A stretch of 64,000 nt of DNA. Origin: Silvania hatchlandensis (GTDB taxonomy: Bacteria > Pseudomonadota > Gammaproteobacteria > Enterobacterales > Enterobacteriaceae). The stretch spans positions 120,945-184,944 of the forward strand of contig NZ_JAMGZK010000045.1 in assembly GCF_025564065.1 (NCBI RefSeq), written 5' to 3'. The translations under genes were made by a program, and so were the position numbers. This document shows, piece by piece, positions 54,554 through 63,394 of this stretch (positions within the stretch are counted from its first letter, which is position 1; each line of letters starts with the position of its first letter). Below the pieces are notes generated by a model that was given only the letters and a program-made list of their open reading frames with translations, did not search any database and was not told where the DNA came from.

Positions 54554-54852
54554 TGCATTTAACGGGCCAAAGTTTAAAATTTTGTCCCGTTTTCTACAAA
54601 ATCATGGCTAACTTCATATATAAGCTATCAAAATATCTTTCTCAAAAATGCACATACATCTCTGCTAATAAAACCCTTGGTTGATAACATTTCAAATTAG
54701 TACACTTTCTTTTACCTTTCTTATGGTTTCAAATAAGTATACCCCATGCAGACTTATAATTTGCCTTTCTGTAATGGTTCACTAAATCGATTTTACAACT
54801 TAAAAAGGACCGAATATAATGAACCATGTAAAATGAACTTCAGGAGGATACA

Positions 54853-55485
54853 ATGCGTATTTGGGGCTATTTAAGGGCTTCAACCCAAGAACAAAATGCT
54901 TTACGAGGGAAAGTAGATCTTGATGAATTCGTAAGCACACATGGTATGAAAGTCTCAAAATACTTTATCGAGAATGTTTCTGGTGCAACATTGCAACGTC
55001 CGCAACTATTCCAATTACTTGATATTGCAGAATCGGGCGACATACTTCTATGTGAACAGGTTGACCGCCTGGCCAGGCTGACTAACAATGATTGGAAAAG
55101 TCTTCGCACCCTCATCGAGTCAAAAGGAATTAGAGTTGTATCGTTAGATCTTCCAACCAGCCACCAATTATTGAAAGGAAGTACTGATTCACTAACTTCT
55201 CGAATGTTCGAATCAATGAATACGATGATGTTAGATTTTCTGGCAGCATTCGCCCGTAAGGATTATGAAGATCGCAGACGTCGCCAAAAACAGGGAATTG
55301 AGAAAGCTAAAAGTGAAGGAAAGTACAAAGGCCGTCCTGTAGATGAAAATCTTAGAAAAAAGGTTAAGGAGCTGCTTTCAGATGGTAAAAGCTGGAATCG
55401 AATTCAGGAGTTATTAGGTTGTTCAAGAGCCACTATATCTAAAGTTTCAAAGCTACAAACAGATGAAATTAGAAATGAGCTATGA
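54853..55485 (+). CDS. Small serine recombinase (resolvase/invertase family)
   Basis: The 210-residue protein begins MRIWGYLRASTQEQNALRGK with the nucleophile Ser10 and the YLRASTxEQ motif. The catalytic Arg region is CEQVDRLARLTNNDW (about 69-83) and a C-terminal helix-turn-helix is SWNRIQELLGCSRATISKVS (about 180-199). The length fits resolvases and invertases. It may resolve or invert parts of the island. AGGAGG precedes the start. It overlaps the next small gene (ATGA). Confidence 0.9.
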   Translation: MRIWGYLRASTQEQNALRGKVDLDEFVSTHGMKVSKYFIENVSGATLQRPQLFQLLDIAESGDILLCEQVDRLARLTNNDWKSLRTLIESKGIRVVSLDLPTSHQLLKGSTDSLTSRMFESMNTMMLDFLAAFARKDYEDRRRRQKQGIEKAKSEGKYKGRPVDENLRKKVKELLSDGKSWNRIQELLGCSRATISKVSKLQTDEIRNEL

Positions 55486-55664
55486 TTCATAGGTATTTCA
55501 GTGAGACCGAACGCTTACTCCATAGAGTGATGCACATGTACTTTGATGAAAAAACGGATGATTATTTTATGTTCGGAGTTCTTCTTTGTGAATGGAGTGA
55601 TGAAAGTACTGCAAGAATTATTAATAGCGGTTTCCCACCAGCCCTGACGCATCGATGGCAATAA
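55482..55664 (+). CDS. Small unknown protein coupled to the serine recombinase
   Basis: The 60-residue frame (MIHRYFSETERLLHRVMHMY...) starts by a 4-base overlap with the recombinase stop and ends 3 bases before a terminator. It is rich in aromatic and acidic residues. I do not recognise it. Coupling and the terminator support that it is real. Confidence 0.6.
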   Translation: MIHRYFSETERLLHRVMHMYFDEKTDDYFMFGVLLCEWSDESTARIINSGFPPALTHRWQ

Positions 55665-55667
55665 AAA

Positions 55668-55692
55668 AGGTAGCATACGCTACCTTTTAACA
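55668..55692. terminator. Bidirectional terminator
   Basis: aaaaggtagc-atac-gctacctttt is a 10-base perfect stem with A and T runs on its outer sides, so it can end both the recombinase operon and the converging LprI-like gene. Confidence 0.85.
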
Positions 55693-56109
55693 TCAACCAC
55701 CAAGATTTGTACTATTCCTTAGTCGATAAAGATCTAATGTTTTATCGCGGATGATATTCATTTTGCTTTCAGCCGCAATCAAGCTCCAGATAGTACCTTC
55801 TTCTTTTTTATAAAATCCCTCAATTCCTTTGTTGTACAAATCTCGGTATCTAATCCATTGCCTTTGCGAGTCTCTTAAGGTAATACGCACATTTTCAGGC
55901 TGATCTTTCATTAGCAGTTTGTACTGATTCCCAAGCTCAGTATCCCAAGCAGTCGTAGCTTTTATATAGCAATTCTGTGAGTCAATAGTACTAACAGCAT
56001 CCATCTTGCATTTTTGTAATGAACTATCAATATTTTGCTTTAGTTCCTCAGCAGAGGCCGATAGACAAAATAGCAAACTTGAACTTATAACCACCGCTTT
56101 GAAATACAT
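55693..56109 (-). CDS. LprI/DUF1311-like periplasmic protein
   Basis: The 138-residue protein has a signal peptide (MYFKAVVISSSLLFCLSASA, cleaved near AEE). The LprI/DUF1311 pattern follows: CYIKATTAWDTELGNQYKLL (about 47-66) and LRDSQRQWIRYRDLYN (about 78-93). Some family members inhibit lysozyme. It follows the membrane protein gene by 15 bases and is probably cotranscribed. Confidence 0.8.
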   Translation of the reverse strand: MYFKAVVISSSLLFCLSASAEELKQNIDSSLQKCKMDAVSTIDSQNCYIKATTAWDTELGNQYKLLMKDQPENVRITLRDSQRQWIRYRDLYNKGIEGFYKKEEGTIWSLIAAESKMNIIRDKTLDLYRLRNSTNLGG

Positions 56110-56124
56110 AGTACCGAGCCTATT

Positions 56125-56985
56125 TTAATTATTAATTTGTACTGTAACACGTTGTTCTATCTCATTAAGATGAGCCACACCACATTTTTCTAATTGAGAA
56201 CGTGCAAAATCGATGTCATTCTTGGTTCTTTTAATTTCGGGATCTGTCGTAGGACTTCGACCGCCAGCGAATGGGGATGTTCCACTTTGCCTTAAGGCAT
56301 CAGAAGTTTCATTCCAGTACTCAATGGCTTGCTCAGATGCTTCATTAGCAGCTAAAAGCCGAGTGAATTCGTTTGAACACGATTTCTTTTGAACAGCAAT
56401 AAAATCATCAACCCAAACGCCATGTTGCTTGTAGATATTTTCAGCTACTAAGTGCTTACCACTGCTTCTGTCAAGGCTGTTAATCTTACTTTCGATGTAG
56501 TCTTTGTTCTTTTTTTCTAAAGTAGCAACGGCAGCTTGTTCATCGGCTAATTTTATCGACTCATCTTGCTTAGCTTTAATATCAATCCACTTTTCTCTAT
56601 CAAAGATCCCTGAACTCTTCGCTTTAGAGAATTGGTCTTCAACCGTAAAACCCAGATTCTTTCCTTGTACGTCCATCATGAACACATTAGCTTGCCCAGC
56701 TATTAGTAATAAAATGACAATGATAACAGGCAGAAGATAGTTATTGAAAAACTTTGGCAACTTCTGCGTTAATCCAGGATAGTTTTCTTGAATAGATGGA
56801 ATGGCTATAACTGACCACCATAATGAAACGATCAAAACCATAGTCCACATTACTAAAGTAATTAATGCGAGTAATGCAGTAGAAAATGACATCCCTGGTT
56901 CACTGAATGTACTAAGATAATCATATACAATGAATGCCATGATTAACCCAAATCCCATGTAAACAAAAAACTGTATTTTTTTCAT
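56125..56985 (-). CDS. Membrane protein with three helices and a large soluble domain
   Basis: The 286-residue protein has membrane helices at about 5-25, 35-65 and 85-103, then a soluble domain rich in Lys, Glu and Gln with coiled-coil character (KAKQDESIKLADEQAAVATL). Cysteines occur near 203 and 274. I do not recognise a family. It is the second gene of a zinc-ribbon/membrane/LprI set. Confidence 0.6.
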   Translation of the reverse strand: MKKIQFFVYMGFGLIMAFIVYDYLSTFSEPGMSFSTALLALITLVMWTMVLIVSLWWSVIAIPSIQENYPGLTQKLPKFFNNYLLPVIIVILLLIAGQANVFMMDVQGKNLGFTVEDQFSKAKSSGIFDREKWIDIKAKQDESIKLADEQAAVATLEKKNKDYIESKINSLDRSSGKHLVAENIYKQHGVWVDDFIAVQKKSCSNEFTRLLAANEASEQAIEYWNETSDALRQSGTSPFAGGRSPTTDPEIKRTKNDIDFARSQLEKCGVAHLNEIEQRVTVQINN

Positions 56986-57000
56986 TATTACTTTTCCTTG

Positions 57001-57168
57001 TTATTTTAATACTCGCTTTATATTACCGTGAGAATCAACTTCTACTCTGACAAGTTTTCTACATGCCCCGCAAGAACCTACACCTGTACCACTGCTTTTA
57101 ATTCCGGTGTTTACTGTCGTTGTACTTCCACAATGTGGGCAAGTCACCGTATATGTTGCATAAGCCAC
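57001..57168 (-). CDS. 55-residue zinc-ribbon protein
   Basis: A short frame starts at GTG 57166-57168 after GAGGAATAAATT: MAYATYTVTCPHCGSTTTVN... It contains two CxxC knuckles, CPHC and CGAC, separated by about 20 residues, then a basic end (RKLVRVEVDSHGNIKRVLK). It is the size of a stand-alone zinc ribbon. It lies 16 bases before the membrane protein gene and 3 bases after the Ner-like gene, forming one leftward operon. Confidence 0.72.
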   Translation of the reverse strand: MAYATYTVTCPHCGSTTTVNTGIKSSGTGVGSCGACRKLVRVEVDSHGNIKRVLK

Positions 57169-57171
57169 AAT

Positions 57172-57432
57172 TTATTCCTCATTGTTGTAACGTTCAGGCC
57201 AGATTTCTTCTCGTTTTACTCCGATAAAATCGGCAATGATCTGCTCACCTTTAGGCCAATGCCTTTCAAGGGCGTTGTATAGCGTTCGTTCATGCAGGCC
57301 GTTATCTCTGGACAGCTTAGCCAACGTACTACCCTTTTTACGTATAGAAGCCAGTACGTCTGCTCTATGCCAGTTTTGAGTACTGGTATTTAATTCCTTT
57401 TTTTGAGATCCTTCTTGTTTATGATTCTTCAT
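57172..57432 (-). CDS. Ner/Nlp-family DNA-binding regulator
   Basis: The protein has 86 residues from ATG 57430-57432 (MKNHKQEGSQKKELNTSTQN); a start three codons earlier is possible. The C-terminal 55 residues match Ner of phage Mu and Nlp/SfsB: WHRADVLASIRKKGSTLAKL, SRDNGLHERTLYNAL, WPKGEQIIADFIG, EEIWPERY. It is divergent from an S24-type repressor, like ner and c in Mu. It probably represses the shared control region. Confidence 0.85.
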   Translation of the reverse strand: MKNHKQEGSQKKELNTSTQNWHRADVLASIRKKGSTLAKLSRDNGLHERTLYNALERHWPKGEQIIADFIGVKREEIWPERYNNEE

Positions 57433-57450
57433 TATGATCACTCATTACTT

Positions 57451-57466
57451 AATCATGAACATGATT
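57451..57466. promoter_or_regulatory. Candidate operator between ner-like and repressor genes
   Basis: aatcatg-aa-catgatt forms 7-base perfect arms in the 99-base gap between the divergent regulators. Flanking tgatca sequences at about 57435 and 57466 add further dyads. It is a likely binding site for one or both regulators. Confidence 0.55.
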
Positions 57467-57531
57467 GATCATTAAAATGAACAAGTCAAATCGAATTAGG
57501 AACAGTATTCCTTAAGTTGAATGGCGATAGA

Positions 57532-58185
57532 ATGATCGATAAAAAGCAGAGCATCAAAGAGTTCAGTGAACGCCTAAAGCAGGTCATAGCATCTCTTGAA
57601 ACGACGGGTAGAGAGTTCGCGACACGTGCAGGTATTGGCTATAGTACCGTGCATAACTATCTTCATGCTGCATCAAGCCCCACTCTTGATAACCTGGTGC
57701 TGCTCGCTAAAGCAGGTAATGTATCTGTTGAGTGGCTTGCTACAGGTCAACAAACAAGTACTCTAAATGCTGACTCAGAGGTCGTATTTGTGCCTTTTAT
57801 TGATCAGAGTAGTGAGGTACTAAAGTTGGACACTCAGCTACTTGTGACGAGGGAATCGCGTTCTCTTTCCGCGATCAGGGTCAACACTGACGTAATGCAC
57901 CCCACTTTCTTACCAGGGGCTATACTGCTGATTGATAACACCGATACAAAATTGACTGATAACAAACTCGTTGTATTAAAGCAAAGAGGGAATTATTTAT
58001 TTAAGAGAGTACAAGTACTCATGGAAGGGATCCGTTTGCTTAGTGACAACGACAATTATCCAGCAATCACAGTTGCTAATGATGAAATAGGAAACATTAA
58101 TGTCGTTGGGACTGTAGTGTTGATAATTAACCATATAAAACAAGAAACACAAACGTCAAATAGCCACGGGGAAAAAAATACATAA
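57532..58185 (+). CDS. XRE/S24-type repressor lacking the catalytic serine
   Basis: From ATG 57532 (MIDKKQSIKEFSERLKQVIA) the protein has 217 residues. It has an N-terminal helix-turn-helix (TGREFATRAGIGYSTVHNYL, about 26-45), the VSVEWLATGQ tail of phage repressors, then an S24-like C-terminal domain. Where S24 peptidases have GDSMxPT the sequence reads TDVMHPTF, so the nucleophilic Ser is Val. The repressor is therefore probably not self-cleaved on SOS. It is divergent from the Ner-like gene. Confidence 0.82.
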   Translation: MIDKKQSIKEFSERLKQVIASLETTGREFATRAGIGYSTVHNYLHAASSPTLDNLVLLAKAGNVSVEWLATGQQTSTLNADSEVVFVPFIDQSSEVLKLDTQLLVTRESRSLSAIRVNTDVMHPTFLPGAILLIDNTDTKLTDNKLVVLKQRGNYLFKRVQVLMEGIRLLSDNDNYPAITVANDEIGNINVVGTVVLIINHIKQETQTSNSHGEKNT

Positions 58186-59221
58186 TAAAAAATGAGTTCT
58201 GTACATTTTCAGATAATACACACATATGATGTACCTAACTCACATGAGATATGTTATTATTGTAATCAATAAAAACAGCAGGCACACATTGTTAATTAAA
58301 ACAAACCAAATTATTGTATTTTAAAATAACCGTACTTCCTCCTTATGTACCTTATGAAATACAGATTAATTATCGAGAAGATCTTAGTAACATGTACCTG
58401 TATCATTAAATTTTATTTTGAATCCATTCGATATCTGATTGCAATTAATTTTGATAATTAACAAGCATTATTCAACTGTCTCGCTTTTCAAGCGAACCAG
58501 GAATTTTCACTCGAATTAATCTCACTTCGCTCGCTTAATTCTCATTCAATTCATATTTCTTTTAATCATTTATTGAGTAGTTTAAACAACACTACTTGAC
58601 GGGATTTCTTAGATACATTTCTATCCCCCGCAAGGGGGAAGAAAACCCAAAAGATACAATAATTCTGTAACTCTTGACGCTGATACTCATCAACATTTCA
58701 TGTCGTAAATTTCGGACGGATCTTTATTGTACTAATCCAGAACGAGCGGAAGCGGGTTGCCCTGTTTCTTCCTATCACGGTTCTTATGCAACGGTCATGG
58801 TTATTCACCATTCATATTATAAAGACTACATGAACAATCTTTATAATTGTCTAAGTACTCAAATTCAGAACGGATCTATATTGTACATTTCCGTTGCCAA
58901 ATTCTATTACGAGTAATAGACTCCCTTATACCATTTGGTAAGCGTTGGCCTATATGTCTATCGAGGAACCTACGGGATATTATCCGGTTCTTTATTGAGC
59001 CACATTGCCGTGTCCTGTATAATCTCCACGGGTTTCATTTGCTCATCGTTCTGTCTGGACAACTCATCTGCCATCTACATTTTCGATAGGATCAGGTTCT
59101 AATTTATTATACCAAGGGTAATGAAGCTAATGTCATTACCCCACGACTAAACGGGTATACCAGCAGGATTTTCAACTACACTTATAGTATAGGACATAAC
59201 TTAATTTTGTTTCATTTTTCT

Positions 59222-59267
59222 TTATTACTCCCTATAAATATCTACCGATATTTATAGGGAGTAATAA
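59222..59267. repeat. Perfect hairpin with 21-base arms
   Basis: The arms 59222-59242 and 59247-59267 are exact reverse complements around a four-base loop (TACC). There is no T-run on either side, so it is not a usual terminator. It could be a protein-binding palindrome, a processing signal or a small mobile repeat. Confidence 0.85.
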
Positions 59268-59408
59268 TAAACTTTCAATCAGTTTACTTCTAAATTATTT
59301 TAATATATTCACACATGTAAATGCACGCTAAGGAATCTGCCTTCACAACACAAAACAATATAATATAACTGCACGCTATTTTGGTTTCAAAAATCAAAGT
59401 GATTGTTT

Positions 59409-59449
59409 ACTCAAATAAAAACAACCGCTGTTTTTATTTGAGTGTTTTT
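59409..59449 (+). terminator. Strong rho-independent terminator
   Basis: A 15-base perfect stem (59409-59423 with 59429-59443, loop ACCGC) is followed by GTTTTTA. It reads rightward. The only coding gene upstream on this strand is the repressor 1.2 kb away, which suggests a long leader or a non-coding transcript. Confidence 0.78.
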
Positions 59450-59516
59450 ATTATCGGGTGAAAGATTTTATACCTAATAAAAATTCAAACATGAGTTTTA
59501 TCTTGAACGATGATAG

Positions 59517-61505
59517 TTATTCATTCAACATCTTTTTAACACGATACACCTCAATAAATTCTTTACGCTTTAATCCACTATCCTTTATCAATGCCGCTAT
59601 ATTAGTAGGTAAAGTACCTTTAACTACAAGTGTATGGCGTTCACCTTTGTAGTTCACAACAACTCTTTCATTGCCACTGGTGTTAGGCCAGAACATCTTC
59701 CCATCTATCGCGGGGTATCCAACTACAGGCAAGATTTCATCCATTACATGCTTCAGTAATTTCAGAAACTTTCCTCGCAACGTATCTAACTGTTCAAATA
59801 TCTTGTTCAGTACATCCGTGCCAAGAGCATTACGAATGTCCAGATCGCTTTCAGTATTTTTATCGATACTGGAAGTATAGTATTCAACATCAAATTTCCA
59901 GTTAGGTTTCCTGTTCTCACCAGCGAATACGAATACCACATCGTTACCAATCAGTTTAATCCTGACAGATATGCAGCCATCAACCTTGTCTATTGTTACT
60001 TCTTCAATGATTCTATCAATTACACTTCTAATTTTATTGCGTATCTCATTCGATGTATCAATCATCACATTCCATTGAATCATTTCCAAGAAATCGAACA
60101 TCGCAATTTCGAAAGAACCTTTATTTTCGTAGATAGCTTTTCGTTGAACTAAACGATCAATATCTTTTATTAGTTTTTCTCTTTCTTGCTGTAACTCAAT
60201 CCCTTTATTGATCATCTGTTCAAGCTGAAAACCCTTCTCAATCGCTAAAGTTATATTTGCAATGCTTTTATCTAATTCTATTAACTTATCGTTCAGTATT
60301 TCAATCTGCTTTGTAATAACTTCAGTATCAAAACCGGTTTTTCTGTCAGTATCCATATAACCGATAATTAGAGAAATGATAGTACAATGATCAATAAGCA
60401 TTGCATTAACAGACCAACCAGTACAATTTTTTTGTAAGTGACGACCATTAGTACAGATGTATCGCGGCTTCCCTTTATTCATAAAAGAGTTCATTGTGCC
60501 GCCACATCTACCACATCTTAGAATGCCAATACCTGATAACAGTTTGATGTTCACCGTTCCAGTACTGTCTTTCGAATGATAAGCGTTCTTACTTCGGACT
60601 TCTTGTAACTTAATAAATTCAACTTCATCAGTACATAAAGATGGATAATAACCTTTTAATACATATATTGTTTCGGGTTCAGTACTTTTATCACTCCAAA
60701 TATCTTGATTGGCTTGTTTCTTCTTACTCGGTTTTTTGTTCAGCACTATAGTACGCTCACCGATTAAAGCCCGGTTTTTACGCATACGGATTAGCATCTG
60801 GTAATCCCATTCACCACCACCAACAAAGCCTTTTGGGTACTTGTCGTCTAAGTATCTTTTGACTTTGTAAGCACCATGACCCGCCATGAAAAGATCGATA
60901 ATCTCTCTTGCAATAGGCCAATACTGTTCGTGCTTCTTAACAGCTTCGTACTGCGAACCACTTTCATCTATCCACCAGGGATGTTTACCAACGCTTTTAA
61001 TATTCACTGGTAAGCCATCTCTGAATCGCTTAACCAAAGCCTCTACATTACCTTTAGTACGGTTTGCCTTAGTCTTACTCTCTTCATGACTACGACTGAA
61101 AAGTAGTAATGAAACCATCAGTTCTGTCGCATTGTCATTTACGGACTGTAAGGTATAGATTCGCCTATCCATACCGGTTACGACTGTTAAACCTAAGTCC
61201 AGTAATCGTATGAAAAGCGTTTGGGCTTTGGTCGGTGATTGCCTGGTTATGCGGTCAAGGTTCTCGACATAAAGCCATGAATCACGGTCTATCACCCCAC
61301 CCTCTACCGCCGAAATGAAGTCGGCTAATTTACCCTCATTTGCGTTCTTTCCACGGTATGCACTTACGCCTGGATCGATGATTTCTACCAGCTTTAAACC
61401 CTTCTCACGAGCAAAATCACGAGCACTGGACATTTGGCGGTCCAATGTCGTCGAGTTCCCCTGCTTCTCTGAGGACCATCTGACGTATGAATATAATTTG
61501 GTCAT
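59517..61505 (-). CDS. Large serine recombinase (island integrase)
   Basis: From ATG 61503-61505 ([20 protein letters not shown]) the enzyme has 662 residues; a longer frame to 61628 would run into rimO. The domains are an N-terminal resolvase fold with nucleophile Ser11 or Ser12 (about 1-150), a recombinase domain (about 165-290), a zinc ribbon CGRCGGTM...[11 protein letters not shown] (about 345-385), a coiled coil (about 430-470) and a C-terminal domain. The start is 44 bases from the new rimO start, so the gene abuts attR. AAAAGGCGG is its ribosome site. It is the likely integrase. Confidence 0.92.
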   Translation of the reverse strand: MTKLYSYVRWSSEKQGNSTTLDRQMSSARDFAREKGLKLVEIIDPGVSAYRGKNANEGKLADFISAVEGGVIDRDSWLYVENLDRITRQSPTKAQTLFIRLLDLGLTVVTGMDRRIYTLQSVNDNATELMVSLLLFSRSHEESKTKANRTKGNVEALVKRFRDGLPVNIKSVGKHPWWIDESGSQYEAVKKHEQYWPIAREIIDLFMAGHGAYKVKRYLDDKYPKGFVGGGEWDYQMLIRMRKNRALIGERTIVLNKKPSKKKQANQDIWSDKSTEPETIYVLKGYYPSLCTDEVEFIKLQEVRSKNAYHSKDSTGTVNIKLLSGIGILRCGRCGGTMNSFMNKGKPRYICTNGRHLQKNCTGWSVNAMLIDHCTIISLIIGYMDTDRKTGFDTEVITKQIEILNDKLIELDKSIANITLAIEKGFQLEQMINKGIELQQEREKLIKDIDRLVQRKAIYENKGSFEIAMFDFLEMIQWNVMIDTSNEIRNKIRSVIDRIIEEVTIDKVDGCISVRIKLIGNDVVFVFAGENRKPNWKFDVEYYTSSIDKNTESDLDIRNALGTDVLNKIFEQLDTLRGKFLKLLKHVMDEILPVVGYPAIDGKMFWPNTSGNERVVVNYKGERHTLVVKGTLPTNIAALIKDSGLKRKEFIEVYRVKKMLNE

Positions 61506-61508
61506 GTG

Positions 61509-61514
61509 TATAAT
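61509..61514 (+). promoter_or_regulatory. Island-borne -10 element for the re-formed rimO
   Basis: A consensus TATAAT lies 35 bases before the new rimO ATG, inside island DNA. No consensus -35 is evident at 17 bases. The native rimO promoter stayed 12 kb away, so a promoter here would restore expression. Confidence 0.45.
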
Positions 61515-61548
61515 CCGCCTTTTCCCGAGCAATGTATTGTACAAAAAT

Positions 61549-62856
61549 ATGGCAAAGATTGGATTTATATCATTGGGCTGTCCGAAAAACCTGGTGGATT
61601 CCGAACGTATCCTGACCGAACTTCGCACCGAAGGCTATGACGTCGTGCCAAGCTACGACAACGCCGACATGGTGATCGTTAACACCTGCGGCTTTATCGA
61701 TAGCGCCGTGCAGGAGTCTCTGGAAGCCATCGGTGAAGCACTCACTGAAAACGGCAAGGTGATTGTCACCGGCTGTCTGGGTGCCAAAGTCGATCAAATC
61801 CGCGAAGTTCACCCGAAGGTGCTGGAGATTACCGGCCCGCACAGCTACGAGCAGGTGCTGGAACATGTGCATCACTATGTGCCAAAACCAAAGCACAACC
61901 CGTTCCTGAGCCTGGTGCCGGAACAGGGCGTGAAGCTGACTCCGCGTCACTACGCCTACCTGAAAATTTCTGAAGGCTGCAACCATCGCTGCACCTTCTG
62001 CATTATCCCGTCCATGCGTGGCGATCTGGTGAGCCGTCCGATTGGTGAAGTGCTGGCCGAAGCCAAGCGCCTGGCCGATGCGGGCGTCAAAGAGCTGCTG
62101 GTGATCTCCCAGGACACCTCCGCCTACGGCGTGGACGTGAAGCACCGCTCCGGTTTCCACAACGGCGAGCCGGTGAAAACCAGCATGGTCGGCCTGTGCG
62201 AACAGCTCGCTAAGCTGGGCATCTGGACGCGTCTGCACTACGTCTATCCGTACCCGCACGTTGATGATGTGATTCCGCTGATGGCGGAAGGCAAAATCCT
62301 GCCATACCTGGATATCCCGCTGCAGCACGCCAGCCCGCGTATTCTGAAGCTGATGAAGCGTCCTGGCTCCGTTGACCGCCAGCTGGCGCGCATCAAACAG
62401 TGGCGTGAAATCTGCCCGGATCTGACCCTGCGCTCCACCTTTATCGTCGGCTTCCCGGGTGAAACCGAAGAAGATTTCCAGATGCTGCTCGACTTCCTGA
62501 AAGAGGCCCGTCTGGATCGCGTGGGCTGCTTCAAGTACAGCCCGGTGGAAGGCGCTACCGCCAACGAACTGGCCGATCAGGTGCCGGAAGAGGTGAAAGA
62601 AGAGCGCTGGAACCGCTTCATGCAGCTGCAACAGCAGATCTCTGCTGAACGTCTGCAGGAAAAAGTGGGTCGCGAAATTCTGGTGATCGTCGACGAAGTG
62701 GATGAAGAAGGCGCGATTGGCCGCAGTATGGCCGATGCCCCAGAAATCGACGGCGCGGTCTACCTGAACGGCGAAACCAAGGTGAAACCGGGCGATATCG
62801 TGCGCGTGAAAGTCGAAAACGCTGACGAATATGACCTGTGGGGTAGCCGGGTTTAA
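61549..62856 (+). CDS. rimO: Ribosomal protein S12 methylthiotransferase RimO, N-terminus supplied by the island
   Basis: The radical-SAM enzyme methylthiolates Asp88 of ribosomal protein S12. The protein has 435 residues. From ATG 61549 it reads [20 protein letters not shown]; the first about ten codons are island sequence and the rest is native. The N-terminal cluster Cys residues (GCP, NTCGF, GCLGAK), the radical-[11 protein letters not shown] (about residues 140-147) and the TRAM domain at the end are intact. Compared with the stub (MSNVTHQPKIGFVSLGCP), five or six residues are lost and Val becomes Ile. Function is probably kept. The ribosome site is weak. Confidence 0.95.
   Translation: MAKIGFISLGCPKNLVDSERILTELRTEGYDVVPSYDNADMVIVNTCGFIDSAVQESLEAIGEALTENGKVIVTGCLGAKVDQIREVHPKVLEITGPHSYEQVLEHVHHYVPKPKHNPFLSLVPEQGVKLTPRHYAYLKISEGCNHRCTFCIIPSMRGDLVSRPIGEVLAEAKRLADAGVKELLVISQDTSAYGVDVKHRSGFHNGEPVKTSMVGLCEQLAKLGIWTRLHYVYPYPHVDDVIPLMAEGKILPYLDIPLQHASPRILKLMKRPGSVDRQLARIKQWREICPDLTLRSTFIVGFPGETEEDFQMLLDFLKEARLDRVGCFKYSPVEGATANELADQVPEEVKEERWNRFMQLQQQISAERLQEKVGREILVIVDEVDEEGAIGRSMADAPEIDGAVYLNGETKVKPGDIVRVKVENADEYDLWGSRV
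61574..61586 (+). other. Right attachment site (attR) of the rimO island
   Basis: TGGGCTGTCCGAA matches the left junction block at 49139-49151 except for one base. Sequence to the right is native, GC-rich rimO; sequence to the left is AT-rich and synonymous to rimO for IGFxSLGC. The codons of LGCP(K)N form the core. Confidence 0.8.
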
Positions 62857-62869
62857 TCCGCCCCTGCAT

Positions 62870-62900
62870 AACGCCTGATGGCGCTGCGTTTATCAGGCCT
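62870..62900. repeat. REP-type palindromic element
   Basis: acgcctgatggcgctgcgtt and tatcaggcctg form a typical REP palindrome immediately after rimO. Confidence 0.7.
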
Positions 62901-62906
62901 GGGAAT

Positions 62907-62936
62907 AAGGGGACTTTACGTCCCCTTTTTTATTTC
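62907..62936 (+). terminator. rimO terminator
   Basis: aaggggac-tttac-gtcccctt followed by TTTTTATTT is a strong intrinsic terminator 50 bases after rimO. It also lies just past the stop of the converging pseudogene. Confidence 0.88.
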
Positions 62937-62938
62937 TC

Positions 62939-63250
62939 TTAATACTCGAACTGCCGGTAGGAGCGGCGAATATCCAGGCTGTGGCCGGTGTAGTGCTCAA
63001 AATGGGCGGCAAGACGGTCCACCAGCAAGGTTGGGATGATGCATGGCGCCAGCAGCCAGCGGAACGCATCGTCAATCCCCGCCAGGGCGTACTCACGTGG
63101 ATCAAACACCACCAGGTTATCGGTAATTTTCACCGCAAAACGCTCCACGCGATCGTCCAGCGCCCGGCATTTGCCCTCACCCTTCACCAGGAACAGCGGG
63201 ACATCTTTCTCCAGCAGTTCGAGGGGGCCATGGAAGAACTCCGCTTTTTT
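62939..63250 (-). pseudogene. C-terminal fragment of a SIS-domain sugar isomerase (FrlB/AgaS-like)
   Basis: About 103 codons ending RRSYRQFEY match the C-terminal end of SIS-domain phosphosugar isomerases/deglycases (AEFFHGPLELLEKDVPLFLV, then a C-terminal helix LLAPCIIPTLLVDRLAAHFE). The N-terminal two thirds, including the first SIS domain, are missing. The frame extends a few codons upstream into unrelated sequence (MATSREKHSRKAPRKK). It is a deletion remnant. Confidence 0.8.
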
Positions 63251-63345
63251 GCGAGGCGCCTTCCGGGAATGTTTTTCCCGGCTTGTCGCCACTAACGCTT
63301 CGCAGTATCTTCCTGATGCGCCTGCAAAATCAGGCGCCGGGATTG

Positions 63346-63387
63346 GCCTCCGATAAAGTTACAGGATCCACTCACTTTATCGGAGGC
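63346..63387 (+). promoter_or_regulatory. Hairpin sequestering a ribosome-binding site
   Basis: The 14-base arms 63346-63359 and 63374-63387 are exact complements around a 14-base loop. The right arm contains CGGAGG, the ribosome site of the gene starting at 63395. In RNA the stem would block initiation, or in DNA the dyad may be an operator. Confidence 0.6.
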
Positions 63388-63394
63388 TGCCACT

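Larger units (their letters stand above)
58186..59516. other. 1.3-kb non-coding, hairpin-rich region of the island
   Basis: No convincing gene is present; two 80-codon open frames (58674-58916 and 58847-59089) lack ribosome sites and family resemblance. Structures seen: tcgctt/aagcga near 58483; gaattaa/ttaattc near 58514-58543; tccccc-GCAA-ggggga (58624-58639), a GNRA tetraloop; a perfect 21-base-arm hairpin (59222-59267); and a terminator (59409-59449). A 30-base motif aaattc-gacggatct-tattgtac occurs at about 58705 and 58865. It may hold a structured RNA transcribed rightward. Confidence 0.5.

Noticed and set aside
58674..59089. Two overlapping 80-codon open frames in the island's non-coding region
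   Set aside because: No ribosome sites, no recognisable family, odd composition and mutual overlap in different frames; the repeated DNA motif inside them is better treated as a non-coding feature.
61315..61548. Longer rimO frame starting upstream of 61549
   Set aside because: The extra codons lie antisense to the recombinase N-terminus and have no RimO resemblance; ATG 61549 gives the normal IGFxSLGCPKN beginning.
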